Shown here piece by piece: positions 1-8,940 of a DNA stretch of 64,000 bases (position 1 is the stretch's first letter; every line of letters begins with the position of its first letter). The notes beneath the pieces were generated by a model. That model made no database searches. It saw only the letters and a list, made by a program, of their open reading frames with translations, and had not been told where the DNA came from. The stretch comes from Ensifer sesbaniae (GTDB lineage: Bacteria; Pseudomonadota; Alphaproteobacteria; Rhizobiales; Rhizobiaceae): assembly GCF_013283665.1 (NCBI RefSeq), contig NZ_JABEKU010000001.1, forward strand, positions 3,355,137 through 3,419,136, written 5' to 3'. Position numbers and translations under genes: made by a program.

Positions 1-524
1 GGATAATGGCCGGCGTCGCCGAGCAGCGAGATCGCCGTCTCCGATGTCAGCGCCTGTTCGGGATAGTCTTCCATGCGTCCGCGCTCGCCGCGCACGAAGA
101 TGCCGGGCCCGGACCGCTTCATCATCGTCACCGGCCGGCGGCCGGTTTCGACCGTCAGTTCCTCTTCCTTGACCTGGGGTTCATAGGCAAAGCCTGCGGC
201 TGCCAACGGCGGACGCAGCCCTGCCTCGATCCGGTAGCGGAAGGTGATCGCCCGCTCCTCGTCCAGAAGCTCGGTTTCGAGCCGGATGCGCGCCGGCTTG
301 TCGGCGCGCCGACGGCCACTCCAGAGCGCCGACGACATGCCGCCCTCTTCGGCGATCTCGCGCGCCAGCGTGCCGCGTGTCGCAGCCTGCACGAGTTGAA
401 GCGCCCGATAGAGATTGGACTTGCCGACGCCGTTCTCGCCGATGAACAGGTTGACCCCGGTCAGATCCATGCGGATCGACTTCAGCGAACGATAGTTTTC
501 GGCAAACATGGATCGAAGCAGCAT
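1..524 (-). CDS. AAA-family ATPase, SMC/RecF-like (3' part beyond window)
   Basis: The frame is read from the complement and is open from ATG 524 to the left edge, so only the first ~174 residues are present. Residues 1-22 form the N-terminal beta strands typical of RecF/SMC-like ATPases (MLLRSMFAENYRSLKS), followed by a Walker A motif GENGVGKSN near residues 27-35. The family (predicted ATPases related to RecF and OLD) usually carries a signature motif and Walker B in the C-terminal half, which is missing here because of the window edge. The substrate cannot be told. The gene lies 62 bp downstream of the acyltransferase stop on the same strand and may be cotranscribed with it. Confidence 0.8.
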   Translation of the reverse strand, partial: MLLRSMFAENYRSLKSIRMDLTGVNLFIGENGVGKSNLYRALQLVQAATRGTLAREIAEEGGMSSALWSGRRRADKPARIRLETELLDEERAITFRYRIEAGLRPPLAAAGFAYEPQVKEEELTVETGRRPVTMMKRSGPGIFVRGERGRMEDYPEQALTSETAISLLGDAGHY

Positions 525-586
525 GGCTTCTGACCTAGCCGATCCGCCGCACGGCGTGAAGCCGCCAGACATGGCGCGGCTGGTCG

Positions 587-1510
587 CTAGAGCCCAGCCG
601 CCATTTGCAGCCTGGGCTCGAACGCCGCGTCCGCGTCCACTGCGAGATCGAAGACCGTGTGCCGCTCGAGCGCCTTCGTCACCTCGCCAGACTCGCCTTC
701 CAGCGCCTCCGGCGGGATCAGGTTGCCAATGCGGAAATCGAAGAGATCGCCCTTCTTGTTGAGCAACTCGTGGAACACGGTCATGTCGCGCAGTTCCGTC
801 GACCATTTGGCGAACCAGTAGAACAGGCCGGAATTGCGGGCGCTCATGTGCACCGGCAGGATCGGCAAGCCGTATTTGCGCGCAAAGCCCACCGCAGAGG
901 TCTTCCACGGCCGCTCGTTGAGGCACCCGTCGGCCCAATAGGCGATGCGACCGGAGGGAAACAGCACCGTCGCCTTGCCCTCGCCGATCGCCCGGTTGGT
1001 CACCTGCAGCGTCTCGCGAGCCTTCAGCTTGCTCTTGTGTTCCTCGCGCCATTCGACCGGGATGACCATCTCGACGAAGCGCGGATTGACGCGGATGGCG
1101 TCGCGATTGGCAAAGAACATCATGTCCGGCCGCCGTTCCTTGAGCAGGTCGAAGACCGCGATTCCGTCGGCAATGCCGGTCGGATGGTTGCTGACGAGCA
1201 GGAAGCCGCCCTTGGCCGGAATGCGTTCGGCCCGGTCGACCCGCACCTCCAGCGAGAGCAGCGAACTCAGATGTTCGAAGGCCTGAAAGCCCGGCATGTT
1301 GGCAACCGCATCGGCGAATTCATGCGCCTTGCGGTAGTTCAGCAACGTGTAGAGAAAAGGCCGCATCAGCGGCCATAGCGGACTCTTGACGATGCGCTGC
1401 CCGCGCTCGGCAATCAGGGTGTCGACGATGTGACCAGGCTGCCCCTGTGAGACCAGGGCGATTACTTCAGCAAAATGCGCGAATCCGTTCACCGAATCCC
1501 GTCCCGCCAT
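587..1510 (-). CDS. PlsC-type lysophospholipid/glycerol acyltransferase family protein
   Basis: A protein of about 307 residues. It carries the acyltransferase block I SNHPTGIAD (the NHx4D motif), block III LFPSGR and block IV PVHMS, which together define the PlsC/GPAT superfamily that transfers acyl chains to glycerol-phosphate or related acceptors at the inner membrane. There is no obvious multi-pass membrane region. I chose ATG 1510 (MAGRDSVNG). The frame stays open to 1645, and ATG 1540 is an alternative. Further upstream it would overlap the divergent recombinase gene. Which lipid is acylated (phosphatidic acid, ornithine lipid or other) cannot be decided from sequence. Confidence 0.8.
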   Translation of the reverse strand: MAGRDSVNGFAHFAEVIALVSQGQPGHIVDTLIAERGQRIVKSPLWPLMRPFLYTLLNYRKAHEFADAVANMPGFQAFEHLSSLLSLEVRVDRAERIPAKGGFLLVSNHPTGIADGIAVFDLLKERRPDMMFFANRDAIRVNPRFVEMVIPVEWREEHKSKLKARETLQVTNRAIGEGKATVLFPSGRIAYWADGCLNERPWKTSAVGFARKYGLPILPVHMSARNSGLFYWFAKWSTELRDMTVFHELLNKKGDLFDFRIGNLIPPEALEGESGEVTKALERHTVFDLAVDADAAFEPRLQMAAGL

Positions 1511-1644
1511 AGTCCCATCCGATTCTTTCCGGCTGACCATCGCAATTCTATATGATCGAAGGATGACAGATTCCAAGGGCGCATTAGCAAAAACATAAGA
1601 TGCGTCAGGGCATTGTCGCCGATGGACCAACTTGGGAAGCGACA

Positions 1645-2580
1645 ATGAACGAGCTCCTCGTCATCGGCCATCCGGAACTCCTTGCCGAACGCCAACGTTG
1701 GCTCGATGGACTCATGCGAGAGCGCCGCCTCTCGGACAACACCGTCGAGGCCTATGAGCGCGACACCCGCCAGTTCCTGACGTTCCTGACCGGGCATCTG
1801 GCCGGGCCGCCGCGGCTCTCCGACATCCGAACGCTGCGGCCCGCGGATCTGCGCGGCTTCCTCGCCCAGCGCCGCAAGGGTGGCGCGGGCGCACGAACGC
1901 TCGGCCGCGGGCTCGCGGGGCTGCGCTCGTTCCTCCGCTTCCTCGAACGCAATGGCCTCGCCAATGCGGCGGGCGCAACCGCGGTGCGCTCGCCGAAGCA
2001 GCCGAAATCCCTGCCGAAACCGCTGACCGATCGTGAAGCGCTCAACGTCGTGACCTCGCAGGCGCAGCTTGCCGAGGAGCCTTGGATTGCGGCGCGCAAT
2101 GCCGCGGTGCTGACCCTGCTCTATGGCTGCGGCCTGCGCATTTCCGAAGCGCTCGGGTTGACATCGGGCGATTTCGCCGGCGCGCCCTCGTCGCTGCGCA
2201 TCGTCGGCAAGGGCGGCAAGACGCGGCTCGTGCCGCTGATTCAGGCTGCACGTGACGCCGTCACCGCCTATATCAAGCTCTGCCCCTACCGGCCCGCGGC
2301 CGATGAGCCGTTGTTCCGCGGAGCGCGCGGCGCCAAGCTGCAGCCGGCGATCATCCAGCGCGAGATGCAGAAGCTGCGTGGCGCCCTCGGCCTGCCGGAC
2401 ACGGCAACGCCGCACGCCCTGCGCCACTCCTTCGCCACCCATCTCCTGGCCGGCGGCGGCGATCTGCGGACCATTCAGGAGCTGCTCGGCCACGCCAGTC
2501 TGTCGACGACGCAGGTCTATACCGGCGTCGATTCCGCAAGGCTTCTGGAAATCTATGATCGTGCTCATCCGCGCGCCTGA
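1645..2580 (+). CDS. xerC: Tyrosine recombinase, XerC/XerD type
   Basis: A site-specific recombinase of 311 residues that resolves chromosome dimers at dif together with a partner Xer protein. The N-terminal SAM-like core-binding domain (about 10-100) is followed by the catalytic domain. The Arg of YGCGLRISEA, the Lys of VGKGGKTR, the HALRHSFATHLL box, the His of GHASLSTTQVY and the final Tyr are all present, so it should be active. ATG 1645 is favoured (MNELLVIGHPE). An in-frame ATG at 1600 lies within the divergent promoter region. XerC is chosen over XerD from similarity to rhizobial XerC N-termini, with only moderate certainty about the paralogue. Confidence 0.88.
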   Translation: MNELLVIGHPELLAERQRWLDGLMRERRLSDNTVEAYERDTRQFLTFLTGHLAGPPRLSDIRTLRPADLRGFLAQRRKGGAGARTLGRGLAGLRSFLRFLERNGLANAAGATAVRSPKQPKSLPKPLTDREALNVVTSQAQLAEEPWIAARNAAVLTLLYGCGLRISEALGLTSGDFAGAPSSLRIVGKGGKTRLVPLIQAARDAVTAYIKLCPYRPAADEPLFRGARGAKLQPAIIQREMQKLRGALGLPDTATPHALRHSFATHLLAGGGDLRTIQELLGHASLSTTQVYTGVDSARLLEIYDRAHPRA

Positions 2581-2676
2581 TTTTCGGCGAAACCTTGGAT
2601 TAACCATGCCCTTTAAGGAAGCCGTGACCGGCCCGGGCCTAGGGTTCAGCAGCGACCGTCCGTCCGTCGGGGAAGA

Positions 2677-3777
2677 ATGATGACAGCCTTTGCGAGACCT
2701 GATCGAAACCTGCACCGCAACCTGCTTGCGCGGATTACTGACGGCACGCTGTGGCTGATCGCCCTGCTGCACGTCGCCCTTGCGGCTTGCCTTGTCGCTG
2801 CCCTCTTCTTCGTCGCCGAAGCCGATGCCCAGGACGCCGTCCAGGATGGGGAATGCGGCGGTTCGAACGTCCTGACCGCGCTTGCCAAGTCGGACCCGGC
2901 AAAATTCGCCGCGCTCGAAGCGGAGGCCGCCGCCGTGCCGAACGGCAAGGGCATCTTCTGGAAGATCGAGAAGGACGGTATCGCGCCCTCCTGGCTGCTC
3001 GGCACCATGCACGTCACCGATCCGCGCGTGCTGGCTTTGCCGTCCGAGGCGCCGGGCGCCTTCGAGGCAGCCTCGACCGTCATCGTCGAATCGGACGAGA
3101 TCATCGACGAAAAGAAATCGGCCGCCGCGATCCTGATGCGGCCCGACCTCACCATGTTCCCGGACAACAAGACGATCGCCGATTTCCTGAAGCCCGCTGA
3201 CCGTGAGCAGCTCGAAGCGGGTCTCAAGGCACGCGGCATTCCGCTGACGCTGGTTGCGCGCATGAAACCATGGATGATCGCGAGCTTCGTGGCATTGCCT
3301 GCCTGCGAGATCACCCGAAAGGCGGCGGGCGCCTCCTTCCTCGACAAGAAGATCGCCGAGGATGCCGTCGGCCAGGGCAAGACGCTCAAGGGGCTGGAGA
3401 CGCTGATCGAACAGCTCTCGGCGATGGATTCGCTGCCGACCGAACTGCATCTGCGCGCCCTCATCGAGACGCTGGCGCTCGGCAAGACGATCGACGACGT
3501 CTTCGCGACCATGACCGATCTCTATCTCGCGGGCGACACCGGCATGATCATGCCGATGATGAAGGCCGTTGACACGACCTCCAGCGAGGATTTCGGTTAT
3601 GCCGATTTCGAACAGCGCATCATCGTCGAGCGCAACAGGACGATGGCGACGCGCGCCGAACCGATCCTGAAGGACGGAGGTGCATTCATGGCTGTCGGGG
3701 CGCTGCACCTTCCGGGCAAGGAGGGCCTCGTGGAACTCCTGCGTGCCCAGGGTTTCACTCTAACGCGCGCCAACTGA
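2677..3777 (+). CDS. TraB/GumN family protein, membrane-anchored or secreted
   Basis: A protein of 366 residues. Residues 25-50 are a hydrophobic segment (signal anchor or signal peptide) ending near AEADAQ. The mature part starts with a short Cys-containing stretch and then the TraB/GumN hallmark WLLGTMHVTDPRV, and it ends with the second family motif AVGALHLPGKEGLVELL. The conserved GxxH-type residues in both motifs are a suggested metal site in this Tiki-like fold. Physiological role in rhizobia is unknown. ATGATG at 2677 follows GGGGAAGA. The gene is 96 bp downstream of xerC on the same strand, without a clear terminator between them. Confidence 0.8.
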   Translation: MMTAFARPDRNLHRNLLARITDGTLWLIALLHVALAACLVAALFFVAEADAQDAVQDGECGGSNVLTALAKSDPAKFAALEAEAAAVPNGKGIFWKIEKDGIAPSWLLGTMHVTDPRVLALPSEAPGAFEAASTVIVESDEIIDEKKSAAAILMRPDLTMFPDNKTIADFLKPADREQLEAGLKARGIPLTLVARMKPWMIASFVALPACEITRKAAGASFLDKKIAEDAVGQGKTLKGLETLIEQLSAMDSLPTELHLRALIETLALGKTIDDVFATMTDLYLAGDTGMIMPMMKAVDTTSSEDFGYADFEQRIIVERNRTMATRAEPILKDGGAFMAVGALHLPGKEGLVELLRAQGFTLTRAN

Positions 3778-3804
3778 CTGGCGGGCGTTCAAGCCGAAGC
3801 CTGA

Positions 3805-4293
3805 TCAGCCAATCATGCCGCCTGGACCGGCAACGCCGGCGAGCAGCGTCGGCACGATCACCTTGTGAAACGGTATGACCGCCGCGAGGTAAACCCAACC
3901 GAGTGTATTGTGCCGCCGAACGAGCGTGGTGACGCCGACGATCTGATTGACCGCGGACCCTGCCCTGACATCGACGATGATGCGGAAATCGAGATGCCTG
4001 TCATCAAAGCCGAGCACCACTTCATCGTCGGTCTTCGACAGCACCGGAAACGCCCCGACCAGGCCGAAACGGCCGGGCCTCGGCGCTGCCGATTTCAAGC
4101 CGACGAGGGACACCATGCGATTGCGCAGGCGCAACAGCTCGCGAATCCATCGTGGCGAGCGGCCAAGCGAACGTTCGGCCGCTTCCGCGGCGGTCACACC
4201 CTTGCCGTCAAGGGCGAGCTCGAAACGGTCGGCCCAATCGGCCTCCGGCAGATGCCGGTTCGGCAGCGAAACGGCCACGGCTCTCGGTTTCAT
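3805..4293 (-). CDS. DUF2867 domain protein
   Basis: A protein of 162 residues matching the DUF2867 pattern: an Arg-rich helix near residues 45-60 (RSPRWIRELLRLRNRMV), then a beta-rich segment (VLGFDDRHLDFRIIVDV) and a hydrophobic C-terminus (VYLAAVIPFHKVIVPTLL). Family function is unknown. The start at 4293 (MKPRAVAVSLP) is supported by AAGGAGGG eight bases upstream, while the frame extends open to 4473. It is convergent with the TraB-like gene and divergent from the thioesterase. Confidence 0.75.
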   Translation of the reverse strand: MKPRAVAVSLPNRHLPEADWADRFELALDGKGVTAAEAAERSLGRSPRWIRELLRLRNRMVSLVGLKSAAPRPGRFGLVGAFPVLSKTDDEVVLGFDDRHLDFRIIVDVRAGSAVNQIVGVTTLVRRHNTLGWVYLAAVIPFHKVIVPTLLAGVAGPGGMIG

Positions 4294-4515
4294 GGTCCCT
4301 CCTTGCGCCCCGCGATACTGGTCATCTGAAGCGAGAAACATGATCGCGCCCCTGATCGTCGCCGCACAGACCGCCGCTTGTCGCAGCCCCTCGGGCCAAT
4401 CGTCACACCTCGTCGTCTCCCGCCCCAGGGCCACGAGCTTGCGCGCTCTTCCCTTCGCGGCGACAAGCTGCATAACTCTGTCAAGACGCCGCCAATCGCA
4501 TCAAGGAGACATACT

Positions 4516-5010
4516 ATGGAACCCAGCCACGACCCGCGCGAGCTCGAGATGGTCGTCCTGATGACGCCGGACATGGCGAATTTCAGCGGCAAGGTCCATG
4601 GCGGCGCGCTGCTCAACCTCCTCGACCGCGTGGCGTTTTCCTGCGCTTCGCGCTATTCGCAGCAATATGCGGTGACGCTCTCGGTCGATCAGGTGATCTT
4701 CCGCCAACCCATTCACGTCGGCGAGCTCGTCACCTTCCGCGCCGCGGTCAACCATGCCGGCCGCACCTCGATGGAAATCGGCATCCGGGTCGAGGCCGAG
4801 AACATCCGCAGCGGCGAGCGCCGCCACACCAATTCCTGCTATTTCACCATGGTCGCGGTCGATGCCGATGGCAGCCCGACGCCCGTTCCTCCGCTCGTCA
4901 CGGACACGGCCGACCGTAAGCAACGGCAGCGCGCGGCCGAGGCGCGACGCAGCCTCAGGCGCGAATTCGAGGAGCGCTTCCACGCGGTCCGGTCTGCTTC
5001 TGAGGAGTAG
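4516..5010 (+). CDS. Acyl-CoA thioesterase, hotdog fold (YciA/BFIT type)
   Basis: A protein of 164 residues with one hotdog domain. The segment NFSGKVHGGALLNLLDRVAFSCASRYS carries the conserved HGG and the acidic helix residue of acyl-CoA hydrolases, and SVDQVIFRQPIHVGELVTF is the following strand pair. The family hydrolyses short to long acyl-CoAs in the cytoplasm. The C-terminal 30 residues are charged and Arg/Glu-rich. The start is set by AAGGAG seven bases before ATG 4516. An upstream open stretch (4378-4515) looks like the divergent promoter region. Confidence 0.85.
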   Translation: MEPSHDPRELEMVVLMTPDMANFSGKVHGGALLNLLDRVAFSCASRYSQQYAVTLSVDQVIFRQPIHVGELVTFRAAVNHAGRTSMEIGIRVEAENIRSGERRHTNSCYFTMVAVDADGSPTPVPPLVTDTADRKQRQRAAEARRSLRREFEERFHAVRSASEE

Positions 5011-5146
5011 GATCGCCGGCATCGGACGACGTTCGTGGCGGCAATGTCAGTGCGCGCCGACTCGGCATAGGTCTGCAACGGCAGCCGGCGAGCCGAAACG
5101 CGCGGCCGGAATGAGGGGGCCGCTCGCCGCAGCCCCCGCAAAATCA

Positions 5147-6553
5147 TCACATATGGATCGGCTTGAAGAAGGTCGACAGTGCCGCTTCCTTGACCGCTTC
5201 CGACATGGTCGGATGCGCATGGCAGGTGCGGCCGAGGTCTTCGGACGAGCCGCCGAATTCCATCAGCACGGCGATCTCGTGGATCATCTCGCCGGCGCCG
5301 AAGCCGACGATATGGCCGCCGAGAACCCGGTCGGTTTCCTTGTCGGCGAGGATCTTCACGAAACCGTCGGTGGCAAGCATCGCGCGCGCACGGCCATTGG
5401 CGGTGAAGGGGAACTTGCCGACCTTGTAGGCAACGCCTGCGGCTTTCAGCTCTTCCTCGGTCTTGCCGACGGAGGCAACTTCCGGCTGGGTGTAGACCAC
5501 GCTCGGGATGACGTCATAGTTCACGTGGCCGGCCTGGCCTGCCAGGATTTCCGCAACGGCGACACCTTCATCCTCGGCCTTGTGGGCGAGCATCGGGCCG
5601 CGCACCACGTCGCCGATCGCGTAGATGCCGGCAACGCTGGTCTGGTAGTGATGGTCGATCTCGACGCGACCGCGCTGGTCCATGACGACGCCGGCCTTGT
5701 CCAGGCCGAGGCCATCGGTGTAGGGCTTGCGACCGGTGGCGATCAGCACGACATCGGCGTCGAGCGTCACGGCCTCGCCGCCCTTGACCGGCTCGAAGGT
5801 CACCTTGGCGCCCTTGCCGTCCTTGACGACGCCGGTCACCTTGGCGCCGAGCTTGATGTCCATGCCCTGCTTGGCAAGCATGCGCTGGAACTGCTTGGCA
5901 ACTTCGCCGTCCATGCCGCCGAGGAGGGTATCGAGATATTCGACGACCGTGACCTTGGCGCCGAGGCGGGCCCAGACCGAGCCGAGCTCGAGGCCGATGA
6001 CGCCGCCGCCGACAACGATCATGCTCGCCGGAACCTTTTCAAGCGCGATGCCGCCGGTGGATGAGATGATCACCTTCTCATCGATGTCGACCTTTACGCC
6101 CGGGATGCCTGCCACGTCGGAGCCGGTGGCGATCACGATGTTCTTGGCTTCGAGGATCTGCTCCTCACCCTTGTCGTTGGTGACCGAAACCTTGCCCTGG
6201 CCGAGCACTCTGCCGGTGCCCTGGATGCCGTCGATCTTGTTCTTCTTGAACAGGAACGAAACGCCATCGACGTTCGACTTAACGGTCGCGTCCTTGTGAG
6301 CCATCATCTTTTCGAGGTTCAGCTTCGGCGCGACGACTTCGACGCCGAGCGCGTCCACGCCGTGAGCGACCTGGTGGAACATCTCGGAAGCATGCAGCAG
6401 CGCCTTCGACGGAATGCAGCCGATGTTGAGGCAGGTGCCGCCATAGGTCGCGCGCTTCTCGACGACGGCCACCTTCAGGCCGAGCTGGGCCGCCTTGATG
6501 GCGCAGACATAGCCGCCGGGGCCGCTGCCGATAACGATGAGATCATAAGCCAT
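5147..6553 (-). CDS. lpdA: Dihydrolipoyl dehydrogenase (E3)
   Basis: A flavoprotein of 468 residues, the E3 component that reoxidises lipoamide of 2-oxoglutarate dehydrogenase. The FAD motif GSGPGG is at 9-14, the redox-active pair C41/C46 lies in GGTCLNIGCIPSK, the NAD-binding motif GGGVIGLELG is near 180, and the C-terminal dimer-interface His-Glu dyad is in CHAHPTMSEAV. All catalytic residues are present. It is the last gene of the leftward run that begins with mdh-sucCDAB, but five unrelated small genes separate it from sucB. Rhizobia carry several lpdA paralogues, so the exact partner complex is inferred from position. Confidence 0.97.
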   Translation of the reverse strand: MAYDLIVIGSGPGGYVCAIKAAQLGLKVAVVEKRATYGGTCLNIGCIPSKALLHASEMFHQVAHGVDALGVEVVAPKLNLEKMMAHKDATVKSNVDGVSFLFKKNKIDGIQGTGRVLGQGKVSVTNDKGEEQILEAKNIVIATGSDVAGIPGVKVDIDEKVIISSTGGIALEKVPASMIVVGGGVIGLELGSVWARLGAKVTVVEYLDTLLGGMDGEVAKQFQRMLAKQGMDIKLGAKVTGVVKDGKGAKVTFEPVKGGEAVTLDADVVLIATGRKPYTDGLGLDKAGVVMDQRGRVEIDHHYQTSVAGIYAIGDVVRGPMLAHKAEDEGVAVAEILAGQAGHVNYDVIPSVVYTQPEVASVGKTEEELKAAGVAYKVGKFPFTANGRARAMLATDGFVKILADKETDRVLGGHIVGFGAGEMIHEIAVLMEFGGSSEDLGRTCHAHPTMSEAVKEAALSTFFKPIHM

Positions 6554-6577
6554 TAGAATATCCTTCCTTCAGGGCGG

Positions 6578-7330
6578 TTACCGCCCGCCGCTGACATTGA
6601 GAATTGCTCCCGTCACATAAGTCGCCTTGTCCGACAGGAGGTAGAGAACCGCGTCAGCGACTTCCTCGGCGGTGCCGGGTCGCTGAACGGGAATGGTGGA
6701 AGCGAGATCGCGTGCCCGGTCAGGCAGACCGCCGGAGGCGTGGATCTCGGTATCGATGATGCCGGGGCGTATCGCGTTGACGCGAATGCCCTCGGTCGCG
6801 ACCTCGCGCGCAAGGCCGACGGTAAAGGTGTCGATAGCGCCCTTCGACGCGGCATAGTCGACATATTGCCCCGGCGAGCCGAGCACCGCGGCGACCGAGG
6901 AGATGTTGACAATGGCGCCGCCCTGGTGGCCATAGCGCGTCGACATGCGCCGGACCGCTTCCGCCGCACAGCGAATGGAACCGGTGACGTTGATGCGGAA
7001 CATGCGCTCCAGCCGGTCGACGGACATTTCATCCACCCGCTCGGTCGGCCCGACGATGCCGGCATTGTTGACGAGGCCGTCGAGGCGGCCGAACGCCGCA
7101 TCGACGGCGGCAAACATCGCCTGGATATCCGCTTCAGAGCCGACATCGCCCTGAACCGCAATCGCCGAACCGCCTGCCCGCTCGATCGCGCCGACGACAG
7201 CATCGGTGGCCTTGCGGTTGCTCGCATAGTTGACGGCGACGCGCCAGCCGGCCTTGGCGGCGCCGAGGCAGATCGCCGCGCCGATGCCGCGGCTGCCGCC
7301 GGTCACGAGGAGAACGGGGCGCACGCTCAT
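6578..7330 (-). CDS. SDR-family oxidoreductase
   Basis: A classical short-chain dehydrogenase of 250 residues. The NAD(P) motif TGGSRGIG is at 9-16, NNAG near 89, and the catalytic Ser and YAASK (Tyr/Lys) near 140-160. The C-terminal INVSGG is typical of FabG-like reductases. The substrate is unknown. ATG 7330 overlaps the upstream gene's stop as ATGA, with AGGG about 10 bases upstream. The in-frame ATG at 7339 would sit directly on that AGGG, so it is less likely. lpdA starts 24 bp downstream. Confidence 0.88.
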   Translation of the reverse strand: MSVRPVLLVTGGSRGIGAAICLGAAKAGWRVAVNYASNRKATDAVVGAIERAGGSAIAVQGDVGSEADIQAMFAAVDAAFGRLDGLVNNAGIVGPTERVDEMSVDRLERMFRINVTGSIRCAAEAVRRMSTRYGHQGGAIVNISSVAAVLGSPGQYVDYAASKGAIDTFTVGLAREVATEGIRVNAIRPGIIDTEIHASGGLPDRARDLASTIPVQRPGTAEEVADAVLYLLSDKATYVTGAILNVSGGR

Positions 7331-7842
7331 GCGGCGCATCCCTTGAGGGTGAAGGAATCCCAGCTGTCGGCCTCCGCCTTGCCCTTGCCCCAGGCGCTGG
7401 ACGCCCTGAGCGACGGGCCGAAATCGGGAAGCAGCAGTTGCTCGGCCGCAGGCTCGGTCTCAGCCGGGATCTCGCTGACCGCTCCGGCCCTGTTTATCGC
7501 GTAGACGACGCCCTGCCAGACGGTGCAGGCGCGCAGCTCCTCACCGGTCGCGTCCCCCTCCGGGCAGTTGTGCATGATCAGCCCCGTCGCGCGCTCCGGC
7601 TCGCCTGCCGGCATCACGATGCCGTCGAGCAGCAGGCCGGCTTTCAGCACCACCACCTTGAAGTGGTTGCTGGTCGCCGCGCTTGCCGAGCTGACCGGTT
7701 CGAAACGCAGTTCGTAGCCGCCGTCGCGATCGCCATAGATCGCATGCGACTGCTTGCAGTCGGCAGCGGTTGCCGGTGCGGCGAGTGCAAGGCCGAACAG
7801 AGCCGAGCCAAACAATGTCGGAACGAAACGACCGGGAACCAT
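7327..7842 (-). CDS. Secreted hypothetical protein
   Basis: A protein of 171 residues with a clear signal peptide (about residues 1-27, ending ATAAD with likely cleavage after ATA). The mature part has four Cys residues (in DCKQSH, HNCPEG, ACTVW and KGCAA), suggesting two disulfides in the periplasm. It is not a family I recognise. It is tightly packed between the LysE-type exporter (2 bp gap) and the SDR gene (ATGA overlap), so it is cotranscribed with them. ATG 7842 gives the signal peptide. The frame is open further upstream into the exporter gene but without a credible start. Confidence 0.75.
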   Translation of the reverse strand: MVPGRFVPTLFGSALFGLALAAPATAADCKQSHAIYGDRDGGYELRFEPVSSASAATSNHFKVVVLKAGLLLDGIVMPAGEPERATGLIMHNCPEGDATGEELRACTVWQGVVYAINRAGAVSEIPAETEPAAEQLLLPDFGPSLRASSAWGKGKAEADSWDSFTLKGCAA

Positions 7843-7844
7843 GA

Positions 7845-8486
7845 TCAGGCGGCCTTCTCCGTCGCGAGCTTGAGGCCGAGGGCGATGAAGACCACGCCGC
7901 TCATGCGGTCGATCCACTTGCTGGCGCGGGTGAAGGCGGCGCGCATACGCGGCGTCGTCATGAACAGACTGACGCCGACGAACCAGAGGATCAGGCAGGA
8001 GGCCATGACCAGACCGTAGCCGAACTTGATGAGAATCGGCGTGTGGGCGCTGACGACGGTCGAGAAGATCGACAGGAAGAAGAACACCGGCTTCGGGTTG
8101 AGCGCGTTGGCGGCGAAGCCGAGGCCGAAGGCCTTTGCGGCCGACTGGCTCTTGGCGGGCTCAGCGCCTTCCGCGCGCTCGACCTTGATCTCCGTCTGAC
8201 CGGCGCGCAGCGCCTTGATGCCGATATAGATCAGGTAAGCGACGCCGCACCATTTGACGATGTTGAACAGGTAGATCGACTGCGAAATGATCAGCCCGAG
8301 GCCAAGGATCGTATAGGTGACATGGAACATCAGCGACGTACCGATGCCGAAGGATGTGATGATGGCCGGGCGGCGGCCATGCACGATCGACTGGCGCATG
8401 ACCATGGCGAGGTCGGCGCCGGGCGAGACGATGGCGAAGGCGAAGATCGCCATCAGCGAGGCAAGTTCAAGGAGGTATTGGCTCAT
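7845..8486 (-). CDS. LysE/RhtB family amino-acid exporter
   Basis: An inner-membrane protein of 213 residues with about six hydrophobic segments. The N-terminal family signature SPGADLAMVMRQSIVHGRR is at about 20-40, the typical loop pattern of RhtB/LysE carriers that export amino acids or homoserine lactones. Substrate cannot be predicted. The stop of the upstream VOC gene and this start overlap as ATGA, and the secreted hypothetical gene follows after 2 bp. Confidence 0.88.
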   Translation of the reverse strand: MSQYLLELASLMAIFAFAIVSPGADLAMVMRQSIVHGRRPAIITSFGIGTSLMFHVTYTILGLGLIISQSIYLFNIVKWCGVAYLIYIGIKALRAGQTEIKVERAEGAEPAKSQSAAKAFGLGFAANALNPKPVFFFLSIFSTVVSAHTPILIKFGYGLVMASCLILWFVGVSLFMTTPRMRAAFTRASKWIDRMSGVVFIALGLKLATEKAA

Positions 8487-8908
8487 GGTTTTGCGACCGG
8501 TGCGTTGAAGGCCCAGACGTGGCCGAAGGGATCCTGGATGCGCGCGTAGCGTGCGTGCCAGAAGGTATCCTGCGGCTCCAGCACTGTCGATGCCCCTGCG
8601 GCAATCGCCCTGTCATAGGCCGCGTCGACATCGGCAGCCTCCGGCAGGTTGACGTTGATGGCCACACTTGCGCCGCCGACCGTCTTCGGTGAAAGCACGC
8701 TCGATCCGAATTCGGGAAATTCGTCGTGCAGCATGATCTCGCCGCCGAAGAGCACGAGATTGGAATGCATCACGCGCTTGCGATCCTCCGCCAACTGGCA
8801 AAAGGTGTGTTGGGCGCCGAAGGCCTTCTCGTAGAAAGCAATCGCCGCCATGCCATCCTTGACGCAGAGATGCACCTGGATCGGCGGTATATTGGGTTCG
8901 AATGCCAT
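8483..8908 (-). CDS. VOC (glyoxalase/PhnB-like) family protein
   Basis: A protein of 141 residues with the two beta-alpha-beta-beta-beta halves of the vicinal-oxygen-chelate fold. The pattern FYEKAFGAQ near 24-32, a central HDEFPEFG, and the C-terminal DPFGHVWAF are typical of PhnB/YdcA-like members with unknown substrates. The start at 8908 (MAFEPNIPPIQ) is 32 bp downstream of the MAPEG gene stop. It overlaps the exporter gene by 4 bp. Confidence 0.85.
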   Translation of the reverse strand: MAFEPNIPPIQVHLCVKDGMAAIAFYEKAFGAQHTFCQLAEDRKRVMHSNLVLFGGEIMLHDEFPEFGSSVLSPKTVGGASVAINVNLPEAADVDAAYDRAIAAGASTVLEPQDTFWHARYARIQDPFGHVWAFNAPVAKP

Positions 8909-8940
8909 GCCCAGTCTCCTCTTGCCTTGCCGCAGGGATG

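Noticed and set aside
2600-2616. TTAACCAT half-site with a second TTAA before the TraB-like gene
   Set aside because: The spacing is 9, not 7, bases, so it does not fit a CtrA full site; a half-site alone is expected by chance.
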